Part shown: piece by piece, positions 28,010 through 36,345 of the stretch
Layout: each line of letters begins with the position of its first letter
Position numbering within the stretch: the stretch's first letter is position 1
Assembly: GCA_003210285.1 (NCBI GenBank)
Contig: QCVS01000004.1
Location: forward strand, 62,001 to 126,000
Source: Prochlorococcus sp. AG-686-J21
GTDB lineage: Bacteria; Cyanobacteriota; Cyanobacteriia; PCC-6307; Cyanobiaceae
Length of the DNA stretch: 64,000 bases
Direction of reading: 5' to 3'
The notes under the pieces: model-generated
Told to the model about the DNA's origin: nothing
The model's database searches: none
Seen by the model: only the letters and a program-made list of their open reading frames with translations
Program-made: the position numbers and the translations under genes

Positions 28010-29123
28010 GAAGTTCTAAATAAAATATATTTTTCTTTTTAAGGGCATTTAATTCTTCATAATTATCTTTCATGGAATTTTCAACTAAGTTTAAATCTCC
28101 TCCAATTTGTTTTGCTAATTTTCTCGCTAAATAAAGTCCTACTCCAGTACCCTCTTTTTTCTTTGAAGCTGAACCTCTAAAACCTTTTTGAAAAATTTTC
28201 TCATTTTCATTTTTTGTTATTTTTTTACCATCATCAAAAATGCATAGTCCTTTTTTAGTAATAAAGATTCCAACTTCTGCATCCTTATTAGCATACTTAA
28301 AAGCATTTTCTAGTAAATTAGCGACAATTTCAGCAATCACTAAAAATCTCGGCTTAATAGCTAATAAAGTCCATTCTGGCCAGAAATCAGGTTGAATCCA
28401 AGCTCTATTTTCTAATTTTGCATTAGCATTTCCTCTTTCCAAAATAGGCAGAAGAAGCTCTTGAATAGTTATTTTTTTCTCGATATCTAAATTAGGAGGT
28501 AATAATAATCTTTCTTCTCCTATATCTAAAAGAAGTTTGATAGGTTTATCTAATTGATTAAAAGAATCAACATATTGGTTAATTTGGTTTTGCTCTACCA
28601 TCATACTTTCAACAATTTCTATAGAGCCAGTATCAGAGCCAAGTCGTTTAACTAATAGTTTTGCATAAGTTCTTATAGCAGCCAATGGATTTCTCAATTG
28701 GTGAATTACAATTTCTACTTGATTTTTTAAAGTATTTATTTCTTCATTATTAGTCTGTCTTTCTATTTCAATTGAAACGCATTTTGCCAAAGATATTGAA
28801 AGGGCCTTCAACCTAGAATCAAGGTTGGGTGGCCAATTACCATTTTTAAAATCAGTTTCAACTCTAAGAACACCAAGTAAAATATCTTTTTCTTGTAAGG
28901 GGTACCATCTTCTAAAAGGCGATGAAACTTTTAATGTAGGATCATCTTCTATGGATACTAATAATCTATCAATTTTTGGCCATTGAGCAATCATTTCAAA
29001 TGTTGCTTTAGAACCCTCTTTGGCAGATGCAAGGTATAAAACCAAATGGGTAACTCCCATAAAACAGCCAAAACTTTCTAGTTGTTTCAATGTTAGATCT
29101 TCAAATTCTTGGGAAATCTTCAT
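27987..29123 (-). CDS. Soluble sensor histidine kinase, Hik2/CSK-like
   Basis: The 378-residue kinase has no membrane segment. Residues 1-125 form a GAF-like sensor region containing C20. The dimerisation domain has the phospho-acceptor H141 in VIHQLRNPLAAIRTYAKLL. The ATPase domain follows with NLLENAFKYA (N box), CIFDDGK (G1) and GTGVGLYLARKLA (G2). The HQLRNPL.A.RT form of the H box and the soluble GAF sensor resemble cyanobacterial Hik2 and the chloroplast sensor kinase. This assignment is inference. No response regulator gene is adjacent. Confidence 0.83.
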   Translation of the reverse strand: MKISQEFEDLTLKQLESFGCFMGVTHLVLYLASAKEGSKATFEMIAQWPKIDRLLVSIEDDPTLKVSSPFRRWYPLQEKDILLGVLRVETDFKNGNWPPNLDSRLKALSISLAKCVSIEIERQTNNEEINTLKNQVEIVIHQLRNPLAAIRTYAKLLVKRLGSDTGSIEIVESMMVEQNQINQYVDSFNQLDKPIKLLLDIGEERLLLPPNLDIEKKITIQELLLPILERGNANAKLENRAWIQPDFWPEWTLLAIKPRFLVIAEIVANLLENAFKYANKDAEVGIFITKKGLCIFDDGKKITKNENEKIFQKGFRGSASKKKEGTGVGLYLARKLAKQIGGDLNLVENSMKDNYEELNALKKKNIFYLELPIKELSE

Positions 29124-29208
29124 GATAAATAATTTATTGAATAAAATTTTGAGAAAATTTGGAAAAAACTTGTAAAATCTGAAAAAAGTATTAAGATAAA
29201 TAGAGAGA

Positions 29209-29224
29209 GCTGAATTATTTCAGC
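29209..29224 (+). other. Small perfect hairpin in the 250-bp gap
   Basis: GCTGAA-TTAT-TTCAGC forms a 6-bp perfect stem with a 4-base loop. It is not followed by a T run, so it is not a standard terminator. It lies between the divergent histidine kinase gene and the DUF3155-type gene, 35 bases before a larger hairpin, and may be part of the same leader RNA. Confidence 0.4.
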
Positions 29225-29258
29225 CTTAAATATGAACTAATGTTCTTATTTATATGCT

Positions 29259-29286
29259 ACATCAGAGGTTGATGGGTCCTCTATGT
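29259..29286 (+). other. Strong imperfect hairpin upstream of the DUF3155-type gene
   Basis: ACAT-c-AGAGG pairs with CCTCT-ATGT across a 9-base loop (TTGATGGGT). This makes nine base pairs interrupted by one bulged C, which is unusual in such A+T-rich DNA. No T run follows, so it does not look like a terminator. It lies 88 bp before the ATG of the gene at 29375 and could be a structured 5' leader or a small RNA. Confidence 0.45.
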
Positions 29287-29374
29287 AATTCATGTGAATT
29301 TAAAGTCACAAATATAAGATTAGTAAAATTTAATAAGGCTAATCCAATTTATAAAGGTTTCTAGGTACCAATCA

Positions 29375-29743
29375 ATGTCAAAAAAAAGAAAGAGAATCAG
29401 CAGAAGAAGACTTGCGGGTCAAAGAGTTATGGCGCATGTTCCTATTTATCATATCGAAACAGGGAAGCATAAGCCAGTGACTGCGGCAAGGAGGTTTATA
29501 GCGGAAAACGCATTATCAGCTCCCTCAGTTTTCAATGTCCGAAGAAATGAACATACTACCGATAGATTTTTCTGGGGAGAAAAAGGATTATTTAGTGCTC
29601 AATATGCAGAGGAAAATCATTTTTTATTCCCTTCTCTTAAAGTTGTAGTTGAAGGTATTGGAGAAGAAAAAATATTTGAAGGTTTAGAACTTACTGCTGA
29701 TGATTGGGAAGAAATTGAAGAGTACGAATATGCCTTCGTTTAG
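29375..29743 (+). CDS. Conserved cyanobacterial protein, DUF3155-like
   Basis: The 122-residue protein begins with a very basic segment (MSKKRKRISRRRLAGQRV). A conserved-looking body (HVPIYHIETGKHKPVTAARRFI, then FNVRRNEHTTDRFFWGEKG) and an acidic end (DDWEEIEEYEYAFV) follow. I recognise it as the cyanobacterial DUF3155 type from memory, not from a search; no function is known. The basic start could bind nucleic acid. It has an unusually long 250 bp leader with two hairpins. Its stop overlaps the end of the convergent hydrolase gene by 4 bp. Confidence 0.75.
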   Translation: MSKKRKRISRRRLAGQRVMAHVPIYHIETGKHKPVTAARRFIAENALSAPSVFNVRRNEHTTDRFFWGEKGLFSAQYAEENHFLFPSLKVVVEGIGEEKIFEGLELTADDWEEIEEYEYAFV

Positions 29744-30357
29744 AAAATATTATTTATATTTGAACTTATAAAATCAATTAAATTTGAATCAATTTGATGG
29801 GATCCATCAAATTCTATTAATTCACAAAATTTAGAAGACTTACTTTTTACCGTTTCATGAATAATTCTTGAAGCATCTATAGGCACCACATCATCAAATA
29901 AACCATGACTAACAATTAATGGTGGGCATTTTTCTCCTGGAGTCCAGTTTGGGTGGGGATAACCACTACAAGCAACAATTAGTCCTAAATTTAATTTAAA
30001 TCCTGCATCAATTGCCATAGCTGCCCCCTGAGAAAAACCCAACAAAATTGTTTTTCCTATTGAAATCTGATCAGTATCAAATTTTTTTAATGTACCTAAA
30101 AGTTTATTTACTTCAGCCTCAGCCCCCTTCCAATCATGTGGGTATAATTGATACCATTGTCTTCCCTGACCACTTGGATGTAATCCAGAAGCCCTCAAAG
30201 AAATTACCTCAAAATCAAGATTTATTTTTTCTATAATCTCCTTTCCAAGTGTTAAAAGGTCATCCGAATCGGCTCCCCAGCCATGCAGCAAAATTATTCT
30301 ATGAGTTGCGGTTTGAGAACTAATCCCGACAAAGTCATGATCAATATCATATTTCAT
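29740..30357 (-). CDS. Phospholipase/carboxylesterase-type alpha/beta hydrolase
   Basis: The 205-residue protein is an alpha/beta hydrolase of the carboxylesterase/acyl-protein thioesterase class. It has HRIILLHGWGADSDDLL near 18-34 (oxyanion region), the nucleophile elbow GFSQGAA (G-x-S-x-G) near 105-111, the acid in SHGLFDDVVP, and a final histidine in EFDGSHQID. Physiological substrate is unknown. The gene is single and convergent with the DUF3155-type gene. Confidence 0.87.
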   Translation of the reverse strand: MKYDIDHDFVGISSQTATHRIILLHGWGADSDDLLTLGKEIIEKINLDFEVISLRASGLHPSGQGRQWYQLYPHDWKGAEAEVNKLLGTLKKFDTDQISIGKTILLGFSQGAAMAIDAGFKLNLGLIVACSGYPHPNWTPGEKCPPLIVSHGLFDDVVPIDASRIIHETVKSKSSKFCELIEFDGSHQIDSNLIDFISSNINNIF

Positions 30358-30390
30358 GTTTATATTCTTAAGTAAGTAAACTTTTCAATA

Positions 30391-31944
30391 ATGTCACCAT
30401 TAGCCCTAGTAAGTGTCTCTGATAAAAAAAATCTAATCCCATTTTGTATAGAATTGGTAGAAAAATTTAATTATAAAATACTATCAAGTGGAGGCACTGC
30501 TAAATATCTAATGGAGGCAAAAATTCCAGTTATTAAAGTCTCAGATTTTACTAATTCTCCAGAAATACTTGGAGGAAGAGTTAAAACTTTACATCCGAAA
30601 ATCCACGGAGGAATATTAGCTAAAAGAGCAGATGAGGAACATAAAAAAGATATAGAAGCTTACGATCTTGAACTAATTGAATTAGTAGTTGTCAATTTAT
30701 ATCCTTTTAAGAAAACTGTAGAAAATGGATCTAAATGGGAAGATGCTATTGAAAATATTGATATCGGAGGACCATCAATGATTCGTTCTGCGGCTAAAAA
30801 TCATAAAGACGTTTCCGTGTTAGTCGATCCTAGTCAATATCAAGAATTTCTTGAAGAGAGTAAAAAAGGGGAGTTAAAAGAGACATATAAAGCAAAATTA
30901 GCACTTGAAGCTTTTCAACATACAGCTGACTATGACACTGCGATATCTAATTGGATAAGAAAAGAAAGAGGTTTACAATCTTCCAAATATATTGAATCTT
31001 ATCCACTAATCAAAACCTTAAGATATGGGGAGAATCCTCATCAAAAAGCTTTTTGGTATGGTTTGAATAATATTGGATGGAACTCAGCAGAACAGTTACA
31101 AGGGAAAGAGTTAAGTTATAACAATCTATTGGATCTTGAGTCGGCACTTTCAACAGTTTTAGAATTTGGCTATGAAGAAAAAGATGAACCTACAACAGAC
31201 ACATTTGCATCTGTGATTTTAAAACACAATAATCCTTGTGGTGCTTCTATAGGTAATTCAGCCTCTCAAGCATTTTTGAATGCTTTGAAATGTGACTCAG
31301 TTAGTGCATTTGGAGGAATAGTTGCTTTTAATTCAAATGTGGATAGTGAAACTGCAATAAACCTCAAAGATATTTTCTTAGAATGCGTCGTAGCTCCATC
31401 TTTTGATGCAGAGGCTTTAGAAATTTTAAAAATCAAAAAAAATTTAAGAATTTTAAAGTTTTCAAAAGATCAAATCCCAAAACAGAACCAAACTTCTACT
31501 AAATCAATAATGGGAGGATTACTCGTTCAAGACACTGATAATAGTGAAGAAAAAACTGAAAGTTGGATTTCAGTTACTAAAAAAATTCCAAGTACTCAGG
31601 ATCATTTAGATTTAAGTTTTGCCTGGAAAATTTGCAAACACGTTAAATCAAATGCCATTGTGATTGCAAAAAATCAACAAACTCTTGGCATCGGAGCTGG
31701 ACAAATGAACAGGGTTGGAGCTTCAAAAATAGCTTTACAAGCTGCCAAAGAAAATTGTTATGGAGGAGTTTTAGCAAGCGATGGGTTTTTTCCATTTGCA
31801 GATACAGTAGAGCTTGCTAATGAATATGGAATAACTTCAATTATTCAGCCAGGAGGCAGTATAAGGGATGAAGAAAGTATTGAAATGTGCGATTTAAAGG
31901 GTATTTCTATGGTATTTACGAAGAAAAGACATTTTCTACACTAA
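30391..31944 (+). CDS. purH: Bifunctional AICAR transformylase/IMP cyclohydrolase
   Basis: PurH carries out the last two steps of IMP synthesis. In the 517-residue protein, the N-terminal cyclohydrolase domain shows SSGGTAKYL, GGRVKTLHPKIHGGIL and IDIGGPSMIRSAAKN. The C-terminal transformylase domain shows LRYGENPHQKAFWY and the catalytic block KHNNPCGAS, then SDGFFPFADTVELA and the C-terminal RHFLH. Length and domain order are complete. It ends 1 bp from the convergent DoxX-family gene. Confidence 0.96.
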   Translation: MSPLALVSVSDKKNLIPFCIELVEKFNYKILSSGGTAKYLMEAKIPVIKVSDFTNSPEILGGRVKTLHPKIHGGILAKRADEEHKKDIEAYDLELIELVVVNLYPFKKTVENGSKWEDAIENIDIGGPSMIRSAAKNHKDVSVLVDPSQYQEFLEESKKGELKETYKAKLALEAFQHTADYDTAISNWIRKERGLQSSKYIESYPLIKTLRYGENPHQKAFWYGLNNIGWNSAEQLQGKELSYNNLLDLESALSTVLEFGYEEKDEPTTDTFASVILKHNNPCGASIGNSASQAFLNALKCDSVSAFGGIVAFNSNVDSETAINLKDIFLECVVAPSFDAEALEILKIKKNLRILKFSKDQIPKQNQTSTKSIMGGLLVQDTDNSEEKTESWISVTKKIPSTQDHLDLSFAWKICKHVKSNAIVIAKNQQTLGIGAGQMNRVGASKIALQAAKENCYGGVLASDGFFPFADTVELANEYGITSIIQPGGSIRDEESIEMCDLKGISMVFTKKRHFLH

Positions 31945-31945
31945 A

Positions 31946-32506
31946 TCAATTTGCTTTTGGATAATAAGTGATTTTGTTTGTCTTACGAAGAAGTGCTAAC
32001 CTTCCTGGTCCTGCACATAAAAAATAAAGAGAAATAGCTCCGTATATAAAAGATAGCTCAAAAGCATAATTATGCCCTTCAACTACCGCTAATGGAAATC
32101 CCTCTAAACCTGTATCTAAAAGGTGAAAATAAACAGCAAATGCCATCGTAGAGAAAAGTCCAAGAGAGCTGAGTCTTGCAAAAATTCCTAATGCTAATCC
32201 TAATGGACATACTAATTGAGTGATAGCGGCTCCGTAGGTCCAAAGGACAGGATCGCCTGGCAAGAATGGGAAATATTTGCCTACAACAAATTCTCCAAAG
32301 CCTTGAGGATCTTGAAGCTTTTCCAAGCCATGATGAATCATCAAAACACTAAAACCAATCCTTAAAATAAATATAGATAATTCTCCTAGTATGTTGACTT
32401 CTGAATTTGTAGAGGGATTAGCAACTACAACTTCAACCTTTTGAGGGGCCTTTGAAGCATTCATTTTGGCTGTTTGATCTTGATTAGATTGTCTTGTGTC
32501 TTCCAT
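31946..32506 (-). CDS. DoxX-family membrane protein
   Basis: The 186-residue protein has a hydrophilic N-terminus of about 40 residues and then four hydrophobic segments (about 43-60, 85-105, 110-130, 145-165). The DoxX pattern is visible as LRIGFSVLMIHHGLEKLQDPQGF and a PLGLALGIFARLSSLGLF loop. DoxX proteins are poorly understood membrane proteins, some linked to quinone or sulfur redox chemistry. Function here is unknown. It lies downstream of ispH but 94 bp away. Confidence 0.82.
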   Translation of the reverse strand: MEDTRQSNQDQTAKMNASKAPQKVEVVVANPSTNSEVNILGELSIFILRIGFSVLMIHHGLEKLQDPQGFGEFVVGKYFPFLPGDPVLWTYGAAITQLVCPLGLALGIFARLSSLGLFSTMAFAVYFHLLDTGLEGFPLAVVEGHNYAFELSFIYGAISLYFLCAGPGRLALLRKTNKITYYPKAN

Positions 32507-32600
32507 ACATCAAAGAATTTTTAATTATTCTAGATAATAACGTAGATCTTTAGGTGATATGTAGTTAATAAAGTTAAAAATTAAGCAGAAAAATTAATAT

Positions 32601-33797
32601 TTATTTAGTAATAGCAATTAACTTTTCAATAACATCAGCGACTACCTTGTCAGGGGTTGAAGCTCCGGATGTAATACCTACCTTAACTTCACCATCTGGA
32701 ATAAAATTCTTTTTCAAAATCAATTCAGATTCTAGAGGTTTATGACAAATTGAATTATTCTCAACAGAAATCCTATCTGATATATCAATATGAAAGGATT
32801 TAATATTATTCGTTATTGCAATTTCTTGTAAGTGAGTCGTATTTGAAGAATTAAAACCTCCAATAACTACAAGAATATCCAAGTCTTCATCGACTAAAGA
32901 AAACATCGCATCTTGTCTTTCTTCTGTCGCATCACAAATAGTATTAAAAGCCAAGAAATGTTCATTAATTTTTGCTGGACCATATTTAGTTAATAAGGTT
33001 TTTTCAAAAAGTTTACCTATTGCCTCTGTTTCACTTTTGAGCATTGTCGTTTGATTTGCAACTCCTATTCTCTCAAGATGAATATCTGGATCAAATCCTT
33101 TAGAACAAGCTTTCGCAAACTTAGTCATGAATTTATTTTTGTCACCATTCCCTTGAATATAGTTCGATACATATTCAGCCTCAGCTAAATCAAAAACCAC
33201 TAAGTAATCTCCAGCAAATGATCTAGTGGCAAGTGTTTCTTCATGTTTATATTTACCATGAATAATAGAAGTAAAAGTATGCTTTTTATGCTTCTCAACG
33301 GTGTGCCAAACTTTAGAAACCCAAGGGCAGGTAGTATCAATTATCTGACATTTTTTTTCATGAAGTAATTGCATCTCTTGAACTGTAGCTCCAAAAGCAG
33401 GAAGAATTACAACGTCACCTGTTGATACAGAGGAAAAATCTTTTATCCCATTTTTTGTAGAAATTATTTTCACGTTCATCCTATTTAGATGATTATTAAC
33501 CGATGGATTATGAATAATTTCATTTGTCATCCAAATACCCTCGTTAGGATAATGTCTTCTCGTTTCATATGCCATTGCGACTGCTCTCTCAACCCCCCAA
33601 CAAAAACCAAAGGATTTAGCAAGTTTTATTTTTAATCTACCTTCTTCAAAACTAAAATCATTTTCTCTTATTGATCCTATTAAATCACTTTGATATGAAT
33701 CTCCTAAAGCCTTGGCTCGTTTAGTAGGCGATTCAAAGCCTTTACGGTTATACCTTCCCGAATGTTGTATGGCATGTTTTACGGCTTGAGTATCCAT
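32601..33797 (-). CDS. ispH: 4-hydroxy-3-methylbut-2-enyl diphosphate reductase
   Basis: IspH makes IPP and DMAPP in the last MEP-pathway step and supplies carotenoids, phytol and quinones. The 398-residue product is the longer cyanobacterial/plastid form with an N-terminal extension of about 55 residues. The three 4Fe-4S cysteines are C66 ([10 protein letters not shown]), C157 (DTTCPWV) and C288 ([11 protein letters not shown]). In oxygenic phototrophs it draws electrons from ferredoxin. It lies downstream of amt1 on the same strand, but a strong terminator separates them. Confidence 0.95.
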   Translation of the reverse strand: MDTQAVKHAIQHSGRYNRKGFESPTKRAKALGDSYQSDLIGSIRENDFSFEEGRLKIKLAKSFGFCWGVERAVAMAYETRRHYPNEGIWMTNEIIHNPSVNNHLNRMNVKIISTKNGIKDFSSVSTGDVVILPAFGATVQEMQLLHEKKCQIIDTTCPWVSKVWHTVEKHKKHTFTSIIHGKYKHEETLATRSFAGDYLVVFDLAEAEYVSNYIQGNGDKNKFMTKFAKACSKGFDPDIHLERIGVANQTTMLKSETEAIGKLFEKTLLTKYGPAKINEHFLAFNTICDATEERQDAMFSLVDEDLDILVVIGGFNSSNTTHLQEIAITNNIKSFHIDISDRISVENNSICHKPLESELILKKNFIPDGEVKVGITSGASTPDKVVADVIEKLIAITK

Positions 33798-33832
33798 AAC
33801 TAAATATTACATCATTTAAATTAATTTTTCGC

Positions 33833-33867
33833 AAAAAAAAAAAGAAACCTGACATAAGTCAAGTTTC
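33833..33867 (-). terminator. Rho-independent terminator of the ammonium transporter gene
   Basis: On the minus strand GAAAC-t-TGAC-TTAT-GTCA-g-GTTTC forms a nine-pair stem with one internal mismatch. It is followed at once by 11 T residues (the A run at 33833-33843 on the plus strand). It starts 24 bp after the amt1 stop and lies 36 bp before the ispH start. It is the only textbook intrinsic terminator I found in the window. Confidence 0.87.
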
Positions 33868-33890
33868 TGATTTTATATTTAAGTTTTAGT

Positions 33891-35351
33891 TTATTTTGCA
33901 GATGCAAAGTCTGGATATGCTTCCATACCATGCTCTCCAATATCTAAACCTTGAGTCTCTTCTTCTTCAGATACTCGAATTCCTCCGAACAATCCTCCGA
34001 TAACAGACCAAGCAATCCAGCAAGTAACAAGTGTCCAGATAGCGTAAGCTGCTGCACCAAGTGCTTGAACAAGAAGTAGATTAACACCACCACCATTGAA
34101 CAAACCCATACCTGCTCCATCGCCTTGAACTGCAGTTCCCCAAAGACCAATGACTAAAGTACCCCATACACCACAAACTCCGTGAACAGAGAATGCACCT
34201 ACAGGATCGTCAATTTCAGCTGCATCAAGTGCTGCAACTGAGAATACAACGATAATACCGCCAACTAGTCCAGCGAACCAAGCTCCCCCAAGGGTCATAT
34301 CACCACAACCTGCAGTAATACTTACCAAACCAGCAAGAATTCCATTGATGATCATTGTAAGATCAGGCTTTCCTGAAGTTAAAGTAGAAACAATAGTTGC
34401 CCCAATAGCACCAGCTGCAGCTGCAAGAGTAGTTGTTACAGCAACATATGGAACCCATTGATCCATAGCAAGTTGAGAACCAGGATTAAACCCGTACCAA
34501 CCTATCCATAGAACCAAAGCACCTAAGGTAGCAATAGCCATATTGTGGCCAGGCATAGCCTGTGGCTTTCCATCGGAGTATTTACCAATTCTTGGACCTA
34601 GAAGCATAGCTCCTACTAAACCTGCCCATGCTCCAACTGAGTGAACAATTGAAGAACCCGCAAAGTCAACGAAACCAAGAGAATCAAGCCATCCACCATT
34701 CCATTTCCAGCTGCCAGCAATTGGATAAATAAAGGCTGTTAATACAATTGCAAAAACAACAAATTCACCAAATTTAACTCTTTCAGCAACAAGGCCTGAA
34801 ACGATAGTAGCGGCTGTACCTGCAAAAGCAGATTGAAATAAGAAATCAACTGTTGGAACTAATCCAGCATCAGTAACCATATCAGCTGTTACTGTGGGAT
34901 CAAAAAATAGGCCTCCAAAATATAGCCATCCGTCAGCAACACTGCCTCCGTACATTAATGAGTAGCCAATAAACCAATAAGAGGTTACAGCTAAAGCAAA
35001 TACGAAGAGGTTTTTAGCAAGAATGTTGACGGCGTTTTTAGACCGACACATACCCGCTTCAACCATAGCGAAACCGGCGTTCATGAAGATCACTAAAATA
35101 GTAGCGATCAAAAGCCATAAATTGTTAGCAAGAAAAGCTGCATTCAACTCAGGTAAATCAGCTGCATGAGCTGAAAGATTAAAAATACCTAAACCAAACA
35201 AAGCTAGTGGAACAGTTGCAAGCCACAACATTGAGCGGTTTGAACTGAATCCACGAATACTCCTCAAAAGGAGCATAGGACCGTTAACAAGACTTGCGTC
35301 TTGTAATTTGGACCTAGAGCGCCTTTTAGGCGTTTGCAAAGCAGTGGTCAT
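33891..35351 (-). CDS. amt1: Ammonium transporter
   Basis: Amt carries ammonium across the plasma membrane. The 486-residue product has a basic N-terminus and a signal-like segment ending near AHAADLPELN (residues 61-70), then about 11 membrane helices. Channel markers are FAMVEAGMCRSKN, SIVHSVGAWAGLVGAMLLGPR with the first twin histidine, GHNMAIATLGALVLWIGWYGFNPGS, and FSVHGVCGVWGTL with the second. An NtcA box lies 84 bp upstream, matching known NtcA control of amt1. Codon use seems richer in G/C-ending codons than in neighbouring genes, consistent with high expression. Confidence 0.96.
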   Translation of the reverse strand: MTTALQTPKRRSRSKLQDASLVNGPMLLLRSIRGFSSNRSMLWLATVPLALFGLGIFNLSAHAADLPELNAAFLANNLWLLIATILVIFMNAGFAMVEAGMCRSKNAVNILAKNLFVFALAVTSYWFIGYSLMYGGSVADGWLYFGGLFFDPTVTADMVTDAGLVPTVDFLFQSAFAGTAATIVSGLVAERVKFGEFVVFAIVLTAFIYPIAGSWKWNGGWLDSLGFVDFAGSSIVHSVGAWAGLVGAMLLGPRIGKYSDGKPQAMPGHNMAIATLGALVLWIGWYGFNPGSQLAMDQWVPYVAVTTTLAAAAGAIGATIVSTLTSGKPDLTMIINGILAGLVSITAGCGDMTLGGAWFAGLVGGIIVVFSVAALDAAEIDDPVGAFSVHGVCGVWGTLVIGLWGTAVQGDGAGMGLFNGGGVNLLLVQALGAAAYAIWTLVTCWIAWSVIGGLFGGIRVSEEEETQGLDIGEHGMEAYPDFASAK

Positions 35352-35434
35352 AAATAAAAAATTTAGTCTGCAAAAAAACAGAAAGATTGTTTCCTTTCAT
35401 TTATAATTTTGCTCAGAAAACTTATGCATGTCTA

Positions 35435-35448
35435 GTATTCGTTTATAC
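35435..35448 (-). promoter_or_regulatory. NtcA-binding site upstream of amt1
   Basis: The 14-mer GTATTCGTTTATAC matches the NtcA consensus GTA-N8-TAC exactly and is palindromic at both ends. It lies 84 bp upstream of the amt1 start. Family knowledge: amt1 is an NtcA target in Prochlorococcus and Synechococcus. The downstream TATAAA-like box is about 29 bases from the site, further than the usual 20-24, so the exact -10 element is not settled. Confidence 0.8.
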
Positions 35449-35525
35449 CAATTTTATAGTTGCGCGTTGAATAATTTTTGTTAAATTAGAAAAATTTTAC
35501 TATCAAATAAAAAATCACCTGAATA

Positions 35526-36272
35526 TTAATTTAATTTCAAGGGTCTAAATCCTTTCCAAGTTATATGGTCTTGATAAAATTCAAAACAACATGGAATTAG
35601 AAGCATTCCTGAATTAGTTGATTCTCTAAAAAGCTTTCCGTACAATGGATCTGCTTCATCTCCAGGGGCAAAATAATCTACATCTTTTCTTGTAATACAA
35701 GGGACTAAAACACTTTTACTTTCAGGAATTAAATCTTTCAATTCTATTAAATGTTTTTGTCCTCTTTTGGTCTCTGTATCAGGGAAAAGAGCTACATTAT
35801 TTTTTGTCCAAGTAGTATTTTTAACCTCAACATAAATATTACGATTATCAGGATTTGAAGATTTGGGAGTTAAAAGAAAATCAATTCTGCTTTTTTTATC
35901 TTTCCCATAAGGCACTTCAGACTTAATTTCAGCTATATCCCCGATCTTATCTTTAAGTAAGTTTTGTTCAATAACTTTTTTAATTAATTTGTTCGCAAAT
36001 AGAGTATTTATTCCAACCCAAACCTCCTCATTATCACTTCCTGATACTTTCACTTGTTCCCAAGTCCAAGACAGCTTTCTTTTAGTAGAAGAAGAAAAGC
36101 TAATACGAACTTTAGCTCCTTCTTTTAAAAGTCCCTTCATCGGCCCTGTATTAGCACAATGTGCAGTAACAATATCTCCACCATCAATTTTAATATCTGC
36201 AAGAAATCTTTTGTATCTTTTAATTAAAACGCCTTCAATTAATGGTTCAAATTCAATTATTCGATCATTCAT
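35526..36272 (-). CDS. sfsA: Sugar fermentation stimulation protein SfsA homologue
   Basis: The 248-residue protein matches SfsA. It has [17 protein letters not shown] near 7-23, the [10 protein letters not shown] segment near 43, and the nuclease-like core SRIDFLL...YVEVKNTTW near 128-156. [10 protein letters not shown] and YPD-like elements follow. SfsA has an endonuclease-like fold and an OB-fold start; its role is not well defined and the name is historical. It is divergent from murJ and upstream of amt1 but separated by about 174 bp. Confidence 0.9.
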   Translation of the reverse strand: MNDRIIEFEPLIEGVLIKRYKRFLADIKIDGGDIVTAHCANTGPMKGLLKEGAKVRISFSSSTKRKLSWTWEQVKVSGSDNEEVWVGINTLFANKLIKKVIEQNLLKDKIGDIAEIKSEVPYGKDKKSRIDFLLTPKSSNPDNRNIYVEVKNTTWTKNNVALFPDTETKRGQKHLIELKDLIPESKSVLVPCITRKDVDYFAPGDEADPLYGKLFRESTNSGMLLIPCCFEFYQDHITWKGFRPLKLN

Positions 36273-36345
36273 AAAGTGTGAAGTAGATTAAAAACAAAAT
36301 ATAATGGAATCTAAATCTTCTTGAAAAGATTTAAATCAATATCTA

